Source of the DNA: an uncultured Acidobacteriia bacterium | Lineage (GTDB): Bacteria; Acidobacteriota; Terriglobia; Bryobacterales; Bryobacteraceae | Length of the DNA stretch: 55,135 bases | Reading direction: 5' to 3' | Assembly: GCA_903881085.1 (NCBI GenBank) | Contig: CAIRSA010000180.1 | Coordinates: 1-55,135, forward strand | Shown: positions 1 through 8,809 of the stretch, piece after piece | How positions within the stretch are numbered: the first letter of the stretch is position 1 | Layout of the letters: each line of letters opens with the position of its first letter | Notes under the pieces: generated by a model | Databases searched by the model: none | What the model was told of the DNA's origin: nothing | What the model saw: the letters and a program-made list of their open reading frames with translations, nothing else | Made by a program: the position numbers and the translations under genes

Positions 1-212
1 ACTGCCAATGCGTATGTCAAGGCGGCAAAGCAGGCGCTTCAGCCGCAGGGGCACATGCGCTTCTACCTGCGGATGTGGCGCAACAGCATCTCCCATGCTG
101 AAGAAAAGCAGCTCGGCCTGTCGAACACACACTCTCGAATTGGCCGGAGATCGCGAAAAGTCTTGCCGAATCCAAACGAAAGCGAAAACGGTTCCTCCTT
201 AAGTAAACGCTT
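1..212 (+). other. Unassigned stretch upstream of the MCE gene
   Basis: No gene can be assigned with confidence. The first plus-strand frame is open from base 1 to about 270 and its first 40 codons read like coding sequence, perhaps the tail of a gene entering from the left. The third frame is open between stops up to a TAA at 204-206 and ends in a basic run. That TAA lies in frame just before the ATG at 213, so the MCE protein cannot extend upstream in its own frame. A frameshift or deletion here is possible. Confidence 0.3.
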
Positions 213-1046
213 ATGGGGCTCGCCCCTGGAGCGGCAGTGCTCTTCGGTGGAATCAAAGTGGGCCAGGTAACTGCTGTGCGGCCATGGTCGGAAGATCCTA
301 CCCGAATCGAGATTGTATTTGCGGTGAAATCCGGGACTCCAGTGAACCAGAAGTCGACGGCACGTGTGGGTAGCATCAGCCTGATGACTACTCCGGCGCT
401 CACCATCGCCACTGGCAGCAATGAGGCCCGCCGCCTGATTGCGGGTGAGGTGGTCCCGTCCGAGGAATCTCTCAGCTTGGAAGAGATCGAAGGGCGCGTT
501 GCCAAGCTTGCGGAGTCGGCAGATGCACTGGTAGCCGAACTCCGTAGGGAGATCCCAGCCCTGTCAGGCGACGCACGGACTCTTTTCGCGAATCTGAACC
601 AAATCAGCGGTGCGCAGAATCAGCAGAGAATCGGACGGATATTAGGAAACGTCGACACGATGCTGGAACGAGAGTCTCCCAAGCTCGCGCAAATTACAGA
701 ACAGATTTCGGAGTTGGCGAAACATGCGGACAAAGTGGTCGGTTCCGTCGAACCGGTTGTTAACCACGTGGACCAGACCGTTGCCAACGTCGACAAAACC
801 GTGAATGCGATTCGTGAGCCGCTCACCAAGGACCTCACGGAATTAGGAAACACGCTTCAGGCAGCGCAGTCCGTGCTGAAAGACGTTCAGAATGTGGTGA
901 GCTCAAATCAAGCCGACATTGGTGAAACCGTTCGCAATCTGCGTTCCACATCGGAGAACGTCCGCGTTATGAGCGAGTCGCTGAAGCAGCGTCCATGGAG
1001 CCTTATTCGAACCAAGCAGCCCGGGGACCGGAGGGTACCAAAATGA
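213..1046 (+). CDS. MCE/MlaD-family lipid-transport substrate-binding protein, N-terminally short
   Basis: MCE-family proteins form periplasmic rings or tubes that carry phospholipids between membranes for an ABC transporter (Mla, Pqi and Mce systems). The first 20 residues (GLAPGAAVLFGGIKVGQV) match the second half of the MCE core, where a GL-x-x-GA-x-V-x-x-x-G-V-K-V-G pattern is usual. Residues from about 90 onward form the long alpha-helical, coiled-coil-like tail typical of the family. The membrane anchor and first beta strand expected before this point are absent, and a TAA sits in frame at 204-206. The gene is therefore 5'-truncated, frameshifted upstream, or starts unusually. Its stop overlaps the start of the next lipoprotein gene by four bases (ATGA), so the two are translationally coupled. 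Confidence 0.75.
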   Translation: MGLAPGAAVLFGGIKVGQVTAVRPWSEDPTRIEIVFAVKSGTPVNQKSTARVGSISLMTTPALTIATGSNEARRLIAGEVVPSEESLSLEEIEGRVAKLAESADALVAELRREIPALSGDARTLFANLNQISGAQNQQRIGRILGNVDTMLERESPKLAQITEQISELAKHADKVVGSVEPVVNHVDQTVANVDKTVNAIREPLTKDLTELGNTLQAAQSVLKDVQNVVSSNQADIGETVRNLRSTSENVRVMSESLKQRPWSLIRTKQPGDRRVPK

Positions 1047-1660
1047 AAAATCTGGCAGTCTCGTTAATGGGTGTTCTCGTGCTCTCCAGTTGTGAAGGCG
1101 TTCGTTACCCCAAAACCTATATCCTCAACTTACAGCCCCCGACCCCTCAGGCCGCGTCGCCCGAGGGCACTCTAGGTCCGCTTGCAATTCACGAATTCGG
1201 ATGTCTGGAGTACATATGCGAAGGCCGTATCGTGTATCGAACAAGTCCGGATGAGGCTGCATTCTACGAATTCCATCGCTGGGCGATGAGTCCCCGCCAG
1301 GCAGTAACGCAATACTTGGAGAATGGACTTCGGGCTCAATCGCTTTTCAAGAGTGTAACGCTGCACGAACGTGATTCGGAGACGGCGTATGTCCTGAGCG
1401 GCAATATTCAGCGATTAGAAGAAGTGGACGAAGGCCGAGACGTTCACGCCATTTGCACTATCTCGGCGCAACTGCTGGATACTCGAACGAGATCTGTTGT
1501 CTGGAGTCACACGGCATCGGAAACGATAGCGGTTGAGAAGCGAAACATCGGCGGTGTCGTCAGCAGCCTGTCGGTAGCCGCCCGGACTGCAGCTGATCGC
1601 TTGCTTAAGTCGATGAAGGAGGAACTGCCGGTAACGATGGCGCGGACCGGCCCACAGTAA
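1043..1660 (+). CDS. ABC-type transport auxiliary lipoprotein (PqiC/LptE-like, COG3218 type)
   Basis: A predicted outer-membrane lipoprotein of 205 residues that partners MCE transport systems. The chosen start has GAGG about eight bases upstream and gives a short lipoprotein signal ending in the lipobox LSSC (Cys at about residue 17). An earlier ATG at 995 would bury the signal. After the lipobox comes the KTYILNLQPP stretch that resembles the N-terminus of the ABC-transport auxiliary family, whose members have a compact alpha/beta fold. It follows the MCE gene with an ATGA overlap, the usual order for these pairs. The permease and ATPase would be expected left of the window. Confidence 0.8.
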   Translation: MKNLAVSLMGVLVLSSCEGVRYPKTYILNLQPPTPQAASPEGTLGPLAIHEFGCLEYICEGRIVYRTSPDEAAFYEFHRWAMSPRQAVTQYLENGLRAQSLFKSVTLHERDSETAYVLSGNIQRLEEVDEGRDVHAICTISAQLLDTRTRSVVWSHTASETIAVEKRNIGGVVSSLSVAARTAADRLLKSMKEELPVTMARTGPQ

Positions 1661-1740
1661 CGATGAGCTTCTCGTCTATTATTGGTTTGGTCCGATTTCA
1701 ATGCTGCGCAAGACTCTCAGGCGGTGACTATTTGGGTGGC

Positions 1741-2386
1741 CTACAAGCATCGCCAGCATACTCTATCCTTCGATCTCGCGGCTGGTGTTCTGGTTTCCTG
1801 TGGATTGGAACCAAAGCGTGGCTTTCCCACAAGGTCAAGCTCTGTACGATCGCGAATGAGTTCGACCCACATCCGTTGATTGTGGTTTTTGTGAAACAGG
1901 TAGGCCAATAACAGCTTTAAGGTTCCGTAAAAATTTTGTTTTAAGTGGTGTCGGTGCTGGCCAAACGCAATGTATTCGAAACAATTCCTTAGGCGAGCGA
2001 CGTCGGGCGTCCCCAAAATGACATCATTGAATTTGTTTTCGGAAACCTCGACATGGTAGATGTGGTCCTCCCCTAAAAGTACCTGATCCAGAAGGCGGTT
2101 GGAGCTAGCGAGAATTGCTCTATCCACTTTCCCCAGCTTGTGCAAAAACCCCATGGAGTTGTAGCCAATAATCCCGGCGAGGCTCGCCATCAGGAATTCG
2201 TCGTCCTTTGATTTAACCGAGTTATGGACATCACATGAAGGGACTATGATCAGGTTGATTCGGAAATTAACGCCATCGCTTGCGCAGGACTCAGGGAAGA
2301 GATTGCGAGGCGGTACATGCTCCAGAGAAGTTGCAATCGAAGAACATCTATAGCAGGGAGGCTGGAGAATCGAATGGATTTATCAT
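1741..2386 (-). pseudogene. HNH-endonuclease-like zinc-finger protein, frameshifted near its start
   Basis: From about 2379 down to 1741 one minus-strand frame is open, but the first ordinary start codon in it is the ATG at 2190. Upstream of that ATG the same frame encodes a CYRC zinc knuckle (2355-2344), then EHVPPRNLFPES, then PSCDVHN and SKDDEFL. This is the order seen in a family of small HNH-like proteins (C-x-x-C, EHVPP, a second Cys/His pair, KDDE). The domain is therefore encoded but has no ATG, GTG or TTG of its own. An ATG at 2386 in the neighbouring frame gives MINPFDSPAS, a plausible N-terminus, and hits a stop at 2350-2348. One base of frameshift between 2386 and 2353 would restore the protein. 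It is either a recent pseudogene or a sequencing error. The substrate is unknown. Confidence 0.6.
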
Positions 2387-2468
2387 ACCCAGTTTAGATT
2401 GACGTGAGTTCCGATTTGGGTTTTGCGCGCTCGATATTCGTGTCGAGGTCCAGCGTGGCATACAATAA

Positions 2469-2492
2469 GGCGTCCCGACTAGTCGGGACGCC
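2469..2492 (-). terminator. 24-bp perfect palindrome downstream of the phosphoketolase gene
   Basis: GGCGTCCCGACT and AGTCGGGACGCC form a perfect 12+12 palindrome, 36 bases past the phosphoketolase stop. Read on the minus strand, the hairpin is followed by TTATTGTA, a weak U tract. A rho-independent terminator is the simplest reading. A dimeric protein-binding site is the alternative. Confidence 0.55.
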
Positions 2493-2527
2493 GCACGCAA
2501 AAGTGCGCCGCCACGCCGGGCAGGCTT

Positions 2528-4978
2528 TCAACCTATTTGCGGCCAACGCCACCCCGTGATCTCTTGGGAGTCGACGCCATGCTGGTAGGCGTATTGTCGG
2601 CAAGCGATCTGCCGGTTGCGGAACTTTTCTTTTGCATGCGCGCCAATGGCTTGAAGTTTGGGAACGCGGTCGATCGCGTCAATCGCAAGACTGAAGCGAT
2701 CCGTTTCGTTGTTGATGGCGAGTTCCATGGGCGTATTGATGTTCCCCTTTTCCTTATAGCCGCGCACGTGCAGGTTCTTGTGGTTGGTGTGCCGATAGGT
2801 CAACCGGTGAATCAGCCAAGGGTAGCCGTGGAAATTGAAGATGATCGGTTTATCCGTAGTGAACAACGAGTCGAAGTCCTTGTCGGAAAGTCCATGCGGA
2901 TGCTCCGAACTGGGTTGGAGTTTGAATAGGTCGACGACGTTAATGAACCGGATTTTGATGTCAGGAAACTCCTCGCGCAATAAAGCCGTCGCTGCCAATG
3001 CTTCCTGCGTGGGAATGTCGCCGGCCGCAGCGAAAACAACGTCGGGTTCGAAGCCTTGATCGGTACTCGCCCAGTCCCAAATCCCAATGCCTTTGGTGCA
3101 GTGTTCGATCGCCGCTTCCGTATTGAGATACTGCAGATGGAGTTGCTTATCGGAAACGATGACGTTGATGTAGTTCTCACTTCTCAGGCAATGGTCCGCC
3201 ACCGACAGGAGGCAATTCACATCTGGCGGAAGATAGATGCGAGTAACCTCCGCGCTCTTGTTAAGCACAACGTCGAGGAACCCGGGGTCCTGATGCGTGA
3301 ACCCGTTGTGGTCCTGGCGCCAGACCGTGGATGTGATTAGCAGGTTCAGCGATGCGATGTCGCGCCGCCAGGAAAGCTGGTTGCAGATGGACAACCATTT
3401 GGCATGCTGGTTGAACATGGAGTCGATCACGTGTACAAACGCTTCGTACGAAGAGATGAAGCCGTTTCTCCCGCTTAACAGGTAGCCTTCCAGCATGCCC
3501 TCCATAGTGTGCTCGCTGAGCATTTCGACGACGCGGCCATCGGGCGCCAGTTCGGTGCCGTCCTGGTCTTCCGGGAAAGACTCCGCAATCCAGAATTTCT
3601 TGGCCGCCTGGTAGATTGCATGGAGTTTGTTGGAGGTGTTTTCGTCGGGCCCGAACACACGGAAGTTGGTCATGTTGAGCTTCATCACGTCTCGTAGGAA
3701 CGCGCCCAACGGGGGGACGTTCTCGGCCTCGATAATTCCGGGCTGATCAACCTTGACGGCGTAGTCGTTGAAGGGCGGCAGACGCAGAGCTTTCTTGAGG
3801 ACTCCACCGTTGGCGTGCGGATTGGCGCTCATCCGGCGCTGGCCCACAGGCGCGAGTTCCTTCAGTTCGGGGATCAGCTTGCCATCCCGATCGAACAGTT
3901 CCTCGGGTTTCTGCGCGCGCATCCACTTTTCGAGAATCTGCAATTGCCCGGCATCTTTCTTGACTTCCGTCAACGGTACCTGGTGCGCCCGCCAGGAGCC
4001 CTCGACCCTATGGCCGCCGACCTCAAATGGCGCGCCCCAACCCTTGGGGGAGCGCAAAACGATCATCGGCCAGCGCGGCCTGCGCGCCACCTCAGTCTCA
4101 CGGCATTCGCCTTGCACTTCTCTGATCTCTTTCACACAGTGCTCGACTGTCGCCGCCATTGCCTGGTGCATACTGTCGGGATCGGAACCTTCGACGAAAT
4201 AAGGCGTCCAGCCGTAGCCGCGCAGAAGGTCCTCCAACTCCTCGTGAGTAATGCGGGCCAGAAGAGTAGGGTTATTTATCTTGTACCCGTTCAGGTGGAG
4301 TATTGGCAAGACTGCGCCGTCCCGGATAGGATTGAGGAACTTGCTAACGTGCCACGATGTTGCCAGCGGACCGGTTTCCGCTTCGCCATCGCCTACCACG
4401 GCGGCGACGATCAAATCCGGATTGTCGAATGCGGCCCCACAAGCGTGCGACAGCACGTAGCCCAACTCACCGCCTTCATGTATCGAGCCCGGCGTTTCCG
4501 GCGTGCAGTGACTCCCGATTCCGCCGGGAAATGAGAACTGCTTGAAGAATTCGCGCAGTCCTCTCTCGTCCTCGCTCTTTTCCGGATAGACCTCCGAATA
4601 CGTGCCCTCAAGGTAACCCGGGGCTAAAACCCCCGGCGCACCATGTCCTGGGCCGGCCATGAAAATCATGTCGAGGTCGAACTGTTTTATTACGCGGTTA
4701 AGATGAATATAGCTGAAGGCCAGTCCTGGGCTCGATCCCCAATGGCCCAGAAGCCGGTTCTTTATGTGCTCGGGTCTAAGCGGCTCCCTCAACAAGGGAT
4801 TGTCCTGCAGATAGATCATGCCGAGCGCCAGGTAGTTGCATGCTCGCCAATAAGCGTCGGTCTTTTCCAATTCTGACGGACTGAGGGGGAATCCAGTAAT
4901 GGTTGAACGTGCGATTCCATAAGCACTCAATGAGTCGCTGGATCGCTGCTCCGTCTCTTTAACAATCATCATTTTCAT
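2528..4978 (-). CDS. xfp: D-xylulose 5-phosphate/D-fructose 6-phosphate phosphoketolase
   Basis: A thiamine-diphosphate enzyme that splits xylulose-5-P or fructose-6-P with phosphate into acetyl-phosphate plus glyceraldehyde-3-P or erythrose-4-P. At 816 residues it has the usual family length. The N-terminal part carries the GPGHG and EGTYSE motifs and the long [13 protein letters not shown] stretch. The ThDP/Mg site follows at about 195-235 (GDGEAETGP, then [12 protein letters not shown]). The middle transketolase-like region has the HQDPGF motif and the C-terminal domain is complete. AAGGAG lies three bases before the ATG, inside the end of the preceding pseudo-receiver gene, which it overlaps by 20 bases. 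The two are therefore co-transcribed. It offers an acetyl-phosphate bypass of upper glycolysis in an otherwise respiratory-looking genome. Confidence 0.95.
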   Translation of the reverse strand: MKMMIVKETEQRSSDSLSAYGIARSTITGFPLSPSELEKTDAYWRACNYLALGMIYLQDNPLLREPLRPEHIKNRLLGHWGSSPGLAFSYIHLNRVIKQFDLDMIFMAGPGHGAPGVLAPGYLEGTYSEVYPEKSEDERGLREFFKQFSFPGGIGSHCTPETPGSIHEGGELGYVLSHACGAAFDNPDLIVAAVVGDGEAETGPLATSWHVSKFLNPIRDGAVLPILHLNGYKINNPTLLARITHEELEDLLRGYGWTPYFVEGSDPDSMHQAMAATVEHCVKEIREVQGECRETEVARRPRWPMIVLRSPKGWGAPFEVGGHRVEGSWRAHQVPLTEVKKDAGQLQILEKWMRAQKPEELFDRDGKLIPELKELAPVGQRRMSANPHANGGVLKKALRLPPFNDYAVKVDQPGIIEAENVPPLGAFLRDVMKLNMTNFRVFGPDENTSNKLHAIYQAAKKFWIAESFPEDQDGTELAPDGRVVEMLSEHTMEGMLEGYLLSGRNGFISSYEAFVHVIDSMFNQHAKWLSICNQLSWRRDIASLNLLITSTVWRQDHNGFTHQDPGFLDVVLNKSAEVTRIYLPPDVNCLLSVADHCLRSENYINVIVSDKQLHLQYLNTEAAIEHCTKGIGIWDWASTDQGFEPDVVFAAAGDIPTQEALAATALLREEFPDIKIRFINVVDLFKLQPSSEHPHGLSDKDFDSLFTTDKPIIFNFHGYPWLIHRLTYRHTNHKNLHVRGYKEKGNINTPMELAINNETDRFSLAIDAIDRVPKLQAIGAHAKEKFRNRQIACRQYAYQHGVDSQEITGWRWPQIG

Positions 4979-5420
4979 AAACTCCTTTTATTAAGCTGGA
5001 AGATTCCACCAGTGCAGTGTTGGTTTGAGTTCTGTCATCTCTCGGCCGGCAGCAAGCCCGGGAGATTACTTGAAACACCTCCTCCGGACAGAACGGCTGC
5101 GCCAGAACGTCATAGCCTCCCAGGTTTAATACCTCCGCCCAGAGGGCGTCATCGGTTATTCGTGAGGTGACAATCAATTTTGGAGGCTTGGGAAGGCGGT
5201 GGAAGGAGTCTAATAAGACCTTCCAGCCGCCGTCTGGCAATTCCCGTTCGCAGACTACGACTGCGGTGTCAATCAGGTTGGTAAATGCGATCGCCTGGCC
5301 GACCGTCGCAACATGATGCAAATGCCACTTGAAATCAGGCCATATCCTGGTGAGTGCCACATGGAATATCGGCTGACACGCCGCCAGCACTCGATTCGGT
5401 TTCTGCAGCAATGTTTTCAT
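4959..5420 (-). CDS. Pseudo-receiver domain protein upstream of phosphoketolase
   Basis: A 153-residue protein with the pattern of a response-regulator receiver fold: alternating hydrophobic strands, ERELPDGGW near residue 67, LIVTSR for strand 4 and LAQPF for strand 5. The acidic pocket is missing. The phosphoacceptor Asp position reads Glu in CERELP, the conserved Lys of KPF is Gln, and the N-terminal Asp pair is absent. It is unlikely to be phosphorylated normally and may act as a constitutive or protein-binding module. The start at 5420 has GGAAAG five bases upstream; the longer frame from 5498 would begin upstream of the predicted transcript start. It overlaps the phosphoketolase gene and probably shares its sigma-54-like promoter at 5460-5475. 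Confidence 0.7.
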   Translation of the reverse strand: MKTLLQKPNRVLAACQPIFHVALTRIWPDFKWHLHHVATVGQAIAFTNLIDTAVVVCERELPDGGWKVLLDSFHRLPKPPKLIVTSRITDDALWAEVLNLGGYDVLAQPFCPEEVFQVISRACCRPRDDRTQTNTALVESSSLIKGVYENDDC

Positions 5421-5459
5421 GTCTTTCCTCATACCGTTGGGTTTGTGATCCAAGTAACC

Positions 5460-5475
5460 TGCGCGCCTGATTCCA
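5460..5475 (-). promoter_or_regulatory. Candidate sigma-54 promoter for pseudo-receiver/phosphoketolase operon
   Basis: The minus strand reads TGGAATCAGGCGCGCA, with GG and GC ten bases apart as in -24/-12 promoters. Predicted transcription starts about 30 bases before the ATG at 5420. No clear TGCCG/CGGCA element is seen upstream, so this one is weaker than the others. Confidence 0.4.
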
Positions 5476-5511
5476 AATGAAATGCCTGTCGCTTGCACGC
5501 CGGCGTAATGC

Positions 5512-5530
5512 AGCCGGTTCTAACCGGTGC
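5512..5530 (-). terminator. Hairpin at the end of the TonB/DUF2934 operon
   Basis: GCCGGTT and AACCGGT form a stem with a two-base loop, spanning the stop codon of the DUF2934-type gene. There is no U tract, so it may be a weak terminator or a binding site. Confidence 0.3.
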
Positions 5531-5729
5531 AGGCCCTTCGTTTGTGGCTCTTCCGTCGTAGGCGGATATCCTCTTCGGCGCGCACCCAGTCAACCTTTGG
5601 GATGTCAATCGGTGCTCCGCGCTCCGACCCGTATTGGTAAGCTAACCGGGTGACCTTGGCGGTGTCAAAGTCACTATCCGGCATTTGCGTCGCTTCCGCC
5701 ATTGCCTTCGCCAGCCGTTGTTGTGTCAT
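5520..5729 (-). CDS. DUF2934-type small protein
   Basis: A 69-residue protein of unknown function. Residues 28-56 (RLAYQYGSERGAP, then VDWVRAEEDIR) match the DUF2934 pattern of a short helix, a glycine-containing turn and a W-x-x-A-E motif. Such proteins are frequent in Acidobacteria and Proteobacteria. Its ATG overlaps the stop of the large TonB receptor gene as ATGA, so translation is coupled to that gene. No signal peptide is visible. The role is not known. Confidence 0.7.
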   Translation of the reverse strand: MTQQRLAKAMAEATQMPDSDFDTAKVTRLAYQYGSERGAPIDIPKVDWVRAEEDIRLRRKSHKRRACTG

Positions 5730-8308
5730 TTGTTGAGGTCAATGAGGAAGCCGTTCGTGCGGTGATAGTAGCCCACCAAGTGTCCAAAAACAGGCGACGT
5801 GACGTTGTTATACACGTCATGCGGGTTCGAGTGATTTGTGGCATTCAGAGAGTAGAGGCCAATGCGAAAATGGCGGTCTCTCAAGCGGCCCATGAATGAG
5901 GGCAAATGGAAATCGCGGTAGACCTTCAGGTCGAGCGAAAAGTACGTTGGAAAACGTTGGCTGTTCGGCTGGCCGACATAGTTCTGTAGCACGTCGATGT
6001 TGGAATACCGGAAACCAGTGTGGAGATCGATCACAGGGCTGACCGTCAAGTTCCACGGTAGGTGAAAAATGCCCGAGCCGAGCAATCGGTTGGGGAGATC
6101 CGCCGGCAAATATCCGTTAACATTCGGCCGGATAGTGGGCTGTTCGAAAGGAACGAAGACGCTTGCCAGTGTATTCAAACTGCCGGTCGCCTTGGTCCGC
6201 AGATAGGCGGCTCTGAAGTCGCCGAGTTTTCTAACCTTGTAGTATGCCGCTGCCTGAAACTCGCGATAGTGCGAGTTTCCCGTGTGGCTCAAGCCGAGCA
6301 CGGGCTGGCCGGCGGCGCCAAGGGACCAGGGCGCGGCGATGTAGAGGTCGCTAGTCGCGCTCTGCAGATAACTGAATCGAAGGTTCAGATCCGGTCGAAT
6401 TTCGCGGCTCACTTCGAGGTTCCAGGTCACGTCGCGAGGGCTCGAGTCAAGGTGGTTGGAGCGCACCAGTTCACCTTGACCGCCGGTGATGAGATAGACA
6501 TTCGGATAGGCAACTGCTGGGCCGAGCGGCAAGCCTGCGCTGTCATACTGGCTGACAACGCGGGTGGGACTACTGGTGAAGGTTGAGGCCAACAGCGGGA
6601 CACGATCGTAGAACAGGCCGCCTCCGGTGCGCAACACGGTTTTTTGACTCTTGTCAAGCGCATAGACCAGCCCGAAACGAGGCGCGGCCGCGACGGACCG
6701 GCCCAGCGTCTGCGTGGCAACGCGGAGCCCAAGATCAACGGCAAGCCGGTCATTGAGTGCCCAATGGTCCTGCGCAAATTCCGAAAACTCTGAGTCGTTT
6801 CCGGATAAGCGAGATGCCGGAAGGAAGTTGATTCTTTCGGCAAGCGTGCGGTCCTCGCGCAGGATAGACACCGGGCGCGACGAGCTTGCCCCGTCGTAGT
6901 CGCGGTGCACAACATCGGCGCCGAGCTTCATATCGTGACTGCCGAGCCAGCGCTTACGGACCAGTTGCAGTATGGGCAGCGCCTCGTATTGGTTCGCAGT
7001 CCTGTTCCACGAATTGAACGCATTACCCCCCATGCCTTCAGGCGTGATGCTCATCGACAGATCACCTTGTCCGTAGGCGTTGCTCTTGAAACGTGTATAG
7101 CGGAAGGTAGTAGTGAGCACTCCGAAGCCGAATTGGGAGGTGTCGGTAGCTGTTGCGAACGCACCTTTTGATCCTAAATTGGAAGACGCACTCTGCGGCA
7201 TAAGCGAATTGATGTCCGCGAATTCCGTGCGTTGCGAGAACACAGCAATGCTGCCAGAGAGTAGGTGTTTCGGAGAGAGGATTGCCTGCAGGTTGGTAAA
7301 TGAGCTAAATCCGCGTAGTTTGGTCTGGTCTGACGGCCAGGGGAGTCCGCGTACGGTACGATTCCTAATCGTATAGTCGAAGGCTTCCGAGATAGTGAGC
7401 TTGTTTTTGATCAGCGGACCGCCTAGGAACACGCGGGGTGTTTCTGAAGAAATTCCGGCGATGCGACCGCTTTTAATCCGCAATCCTGGCACGAAGTCCA
7501 GCAGTGCGAACTGCCACTCGGCGGGAGGCGTTTTGGTCTCAATAGTTGTTAGTCCGCCAGAAAAGCCCCCGTACTGGGCATTGTAAGGAGTTTCATAAAC
7601 GTTCAACGTTTCGACCGCGGCAAGGGGGACCCCGACGGAGAAGCCCCCGGTAACCGGATCTACCATACGGGCCGAATCTACCAGGAGCATTCCCTGGTTC
7701 TCCGCTTGCCCCTTGATGTTGAGCTTGCCATCCATCGCTCGAACGACGCCCGGAGAGAAACGGATTGCCTCGGTGTACAGTTGCTGTTCCATTGGCAGCG
7801 CAGGTATTTCGCGCTCCGTAAGTGTGGTGGCCGGCTTGATCGTGTGCTCAGTGACGGATGCCGCCTCCGCCTGAACCTCCACGCTGGAGCTGACTGCAGC
7901 CAGCTCCAGTAATATGTCTTGTGAACGGGATTCTGAATCTTTGATTTCAATTTTCACCGCATAGGGTTTGAAGCCCTGCAGATCGGCCTCCAGCGAATAC
8001 GACCCTGCCGACAAATCGCCGAACCGGTAGCGGCCGTTTTCGTCAGCTATTGTTGAGCGCGCCGCCGTTTTGTCCGGCAGATCGATTAACTTCAGTGGAA
8101 TGCCGGCCAGAGATGTTGCCAGGCCAGCCTGGTCGGCACGTGTGACGGCGCCGTGAAGCTCGCCTGTTGGCGAAGCCGCGGCAGTGGCGCGGGGGCTATC
8201 GTCCATGGCTGTGACCGGTTGCGGCAGCACCAGCGCCACAAGCAGAATCATTGCGCAGCATCGCGCGAAAATCGAAAATCCGGGATCGAACCAGCGTTTA
8301 ACGTTCAT
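5726..8308 (-). CDS. TonB-dependent receptor with carboxypeptidase-regulatory-like domain
   Basis: An outer-membrane receptor of 860 residues. A signal peptide covers about residues 1-35. A carboxypeptidase-regulatory-like Ig fold lies at about 50-130 (GRYRFGDLSAGSYSLEADL). A plug-like domain follows at about 160-260, and the rest is a beta-barrel ending in short amphipathic strands. This is the Oar/SusC-like type expanded in Acidobacteria. No canonical TonB box is obvious, and the substrate cannot be read from sequence. A sigma-54-type promoter lies 40 bases upstream, with an inverted-repeat element about 80 bases further. The DUF2934-type gene is translationally coupled downstream. Confidence 0.9.
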   Translation of the reverse strand: MNVKRWFDPGFSIFARCCAMILLVALVLPQPVTAMDDSPRATAAASPTGELHGAVTRADQAGLATSLAGIPLKLIDLPDKTAARSTIADENGRYRFGDLSAGSYSLEADLQGFKPYAVKIEIKDSESRSQDILLELAAVSSSVEVQAEAASVTEHTIKPATTLTEREIPALPMEQQLYTEAIRFSPGVVRAMDGKLNIKGQAENQGMLLVDSARMVDPVTGGFSVGVPLAAVETLNVYETPYNAQYGGFSGGLTTIETKTPPAEWQFALLDFVPGLRIKSGRIAGISSETPRVFLGGPLIKNKLTISEAFDYTIRNRTVRGLPWPSDQTKLRGFSSFTNLQAILSPKHLLSGSIAVFSQRTEFADINSLMPQSASSNLGSKGAFATATDTSQFGFGVLTTTFRYTRFKSNAYGQGDLSMSITPEGMGGNAFNSWNRTANQYEALPILQLVRKRWLGSHDMKLGADVVHRDYDGASSSRPVSILREDRTLAERINFLPASRLSGNDSEFSEFAQDHWALNDRLAVDLGLRVATQTLGRSVAAAPRFGLVYALDKSQKTVLRTGGGLFYDRVPLLASTFTSSPTRVVSQYDSAGLPLGPAVAYPNVYLITGGQGELVRSNHLDSSPRDVTWNLEVSREIRPDLNLRFSYLQSATSDLYIAAPWSLGAAGQPVLGLSHTGNSHYREFQAAAYYKVRKLGDFRAAYLRTKATGSLNTLASVFVPFEQPTIRPNVNGYLPADLPNRLLGSGIFHLPWNLTVSPVIDLHTGFRYSNIDVLQNYVGQPNSQRFPTYFSLDLKVYRDFHLPSFMGRLRDRHFRIGLYSLNATNHSNPHDVYNNVTSPVFGHLVGYYHRTNGFLIDLNK

Positions 8309-8348
8309 TCTAGCCTTCCAAAGAAAAATTAGTTACTGCTTGGAAGAA

Positions 8349-8364
8349 TGCAAGCCGCGGACCA
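8349..8364 (-). promoter_or_regulatory. Sigma-54 (-24/-12) promoter of TonB receptor 1
   Basis: The minus strand reads TGGTCCGCGGCTTGCA, matching TGG-N10-TTGCA at the correct spacing. The ATG lies 40 bases downstream. The palindromic element at 8445-8478 lies about 80 bases upstream, typical for an activator site. Confidence 0.7.
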
Positions 8365-8444
8365 ATGCGAGGCATCGAGAAGTATATTAAGAAAGCCTTT
8401 AGTTAGCGCATTTCTATCGGTGAAGTGGGCAATCGGAGCGGAGT

Positions 8445-8478
8445 GTGCCGATGCAAGTTCGGCATTAGCCATCGGCAC
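8445..8478. promoter_or_regulatory. Inverted-repeat activator element (site A)
   Basis: GTGCCGAT and ATCGGCAC form perfect 8-bp arms 18 bases apart, with a further TTCGGCA inside. It lies between two divergent sigma-54-type promoters (8349-8364 and 8583-8598). It belongs to the TGCCG...CGGCA family found before many genes in this window. Confidence 0.6.
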
Positions 8479-8582
8479 CAGCCGCTGTTGTCATTAGCGT
8501 GGGCTTCCGCCGGGCAGGCCTAACTTTCCGCAGAATGCCGGTTGAACTAACGAAACGTGGAGGGCGAGAATCAGGCTACTTG

Positions 8583-8598
8583 TGGTTTTCGACGTGCA
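8583..8598 (+). promoter_or_regulatory. Candidate sigma-54 promoter divergent from TonB receptor 1
   Basis: TGGTTTTCGACGTGCA has GG and GC ten bases apart and the TGCA ending common to this set. Predicted transcription would begin at about 8609, only two bases before an ATG at 8611. Confidence 0.5.
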
Positions 8599-8610
8599 AC
8601 ATTGCTTGGC

Positions 8611-8745
8611 ATGATAACGCTCATCAAAAGCCGGCCACTTGCAGGCCCCAGAAGTTGGCTGTTGCGCCTGTTTTACCTGGTGATCACAGCAATGCCTTGG
8701 GCAATGATGATTTGGATTTTATGGCGGGTGACGCGGCCCCACTGA
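8611..8745 (+). CDS. Possible small single-pass membrane protein, 44 aa
   Basis: Starts at ATG 8611 and encodes a basic N-terminus (about 15 residues), one long hydrophobic segment rich in Leu, Trp and Met (about residues 18-38), and a short basic tail. There is no ribosome-binding site. The sigma-54-type promoter just upstream would give an almost leaderless message. Support is the promoter position and the membrane segment only; homologues are not recognised. It ends 65 bases before the convergent EEP gene. Confidence 0.35.
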   Translation: MITLIKSRPLAGPRSWLLRLFYLVITAMPWAMMIWILWRVTRPH

Positions 8746-8809
8746 TGAAGGCCGATGACGTTGAGGAAGCTTGTTTTGAAGCCGAGACGCATACACGCGC
8801 TGCCGGGCC

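Noticed and set aside
17..505. Long minus-strand open frame opposite the MCE gene
   Set aside because: It shadows a recognisable MCE coding region and has no domain or ribosome-binding site.
3815..4534. 239-codon plus-strand frame inside the phosphoketolase gene
   Set aside because: Antisense shadow of a strongly conserved enzyme, with arginine- and histidine-rich composition.
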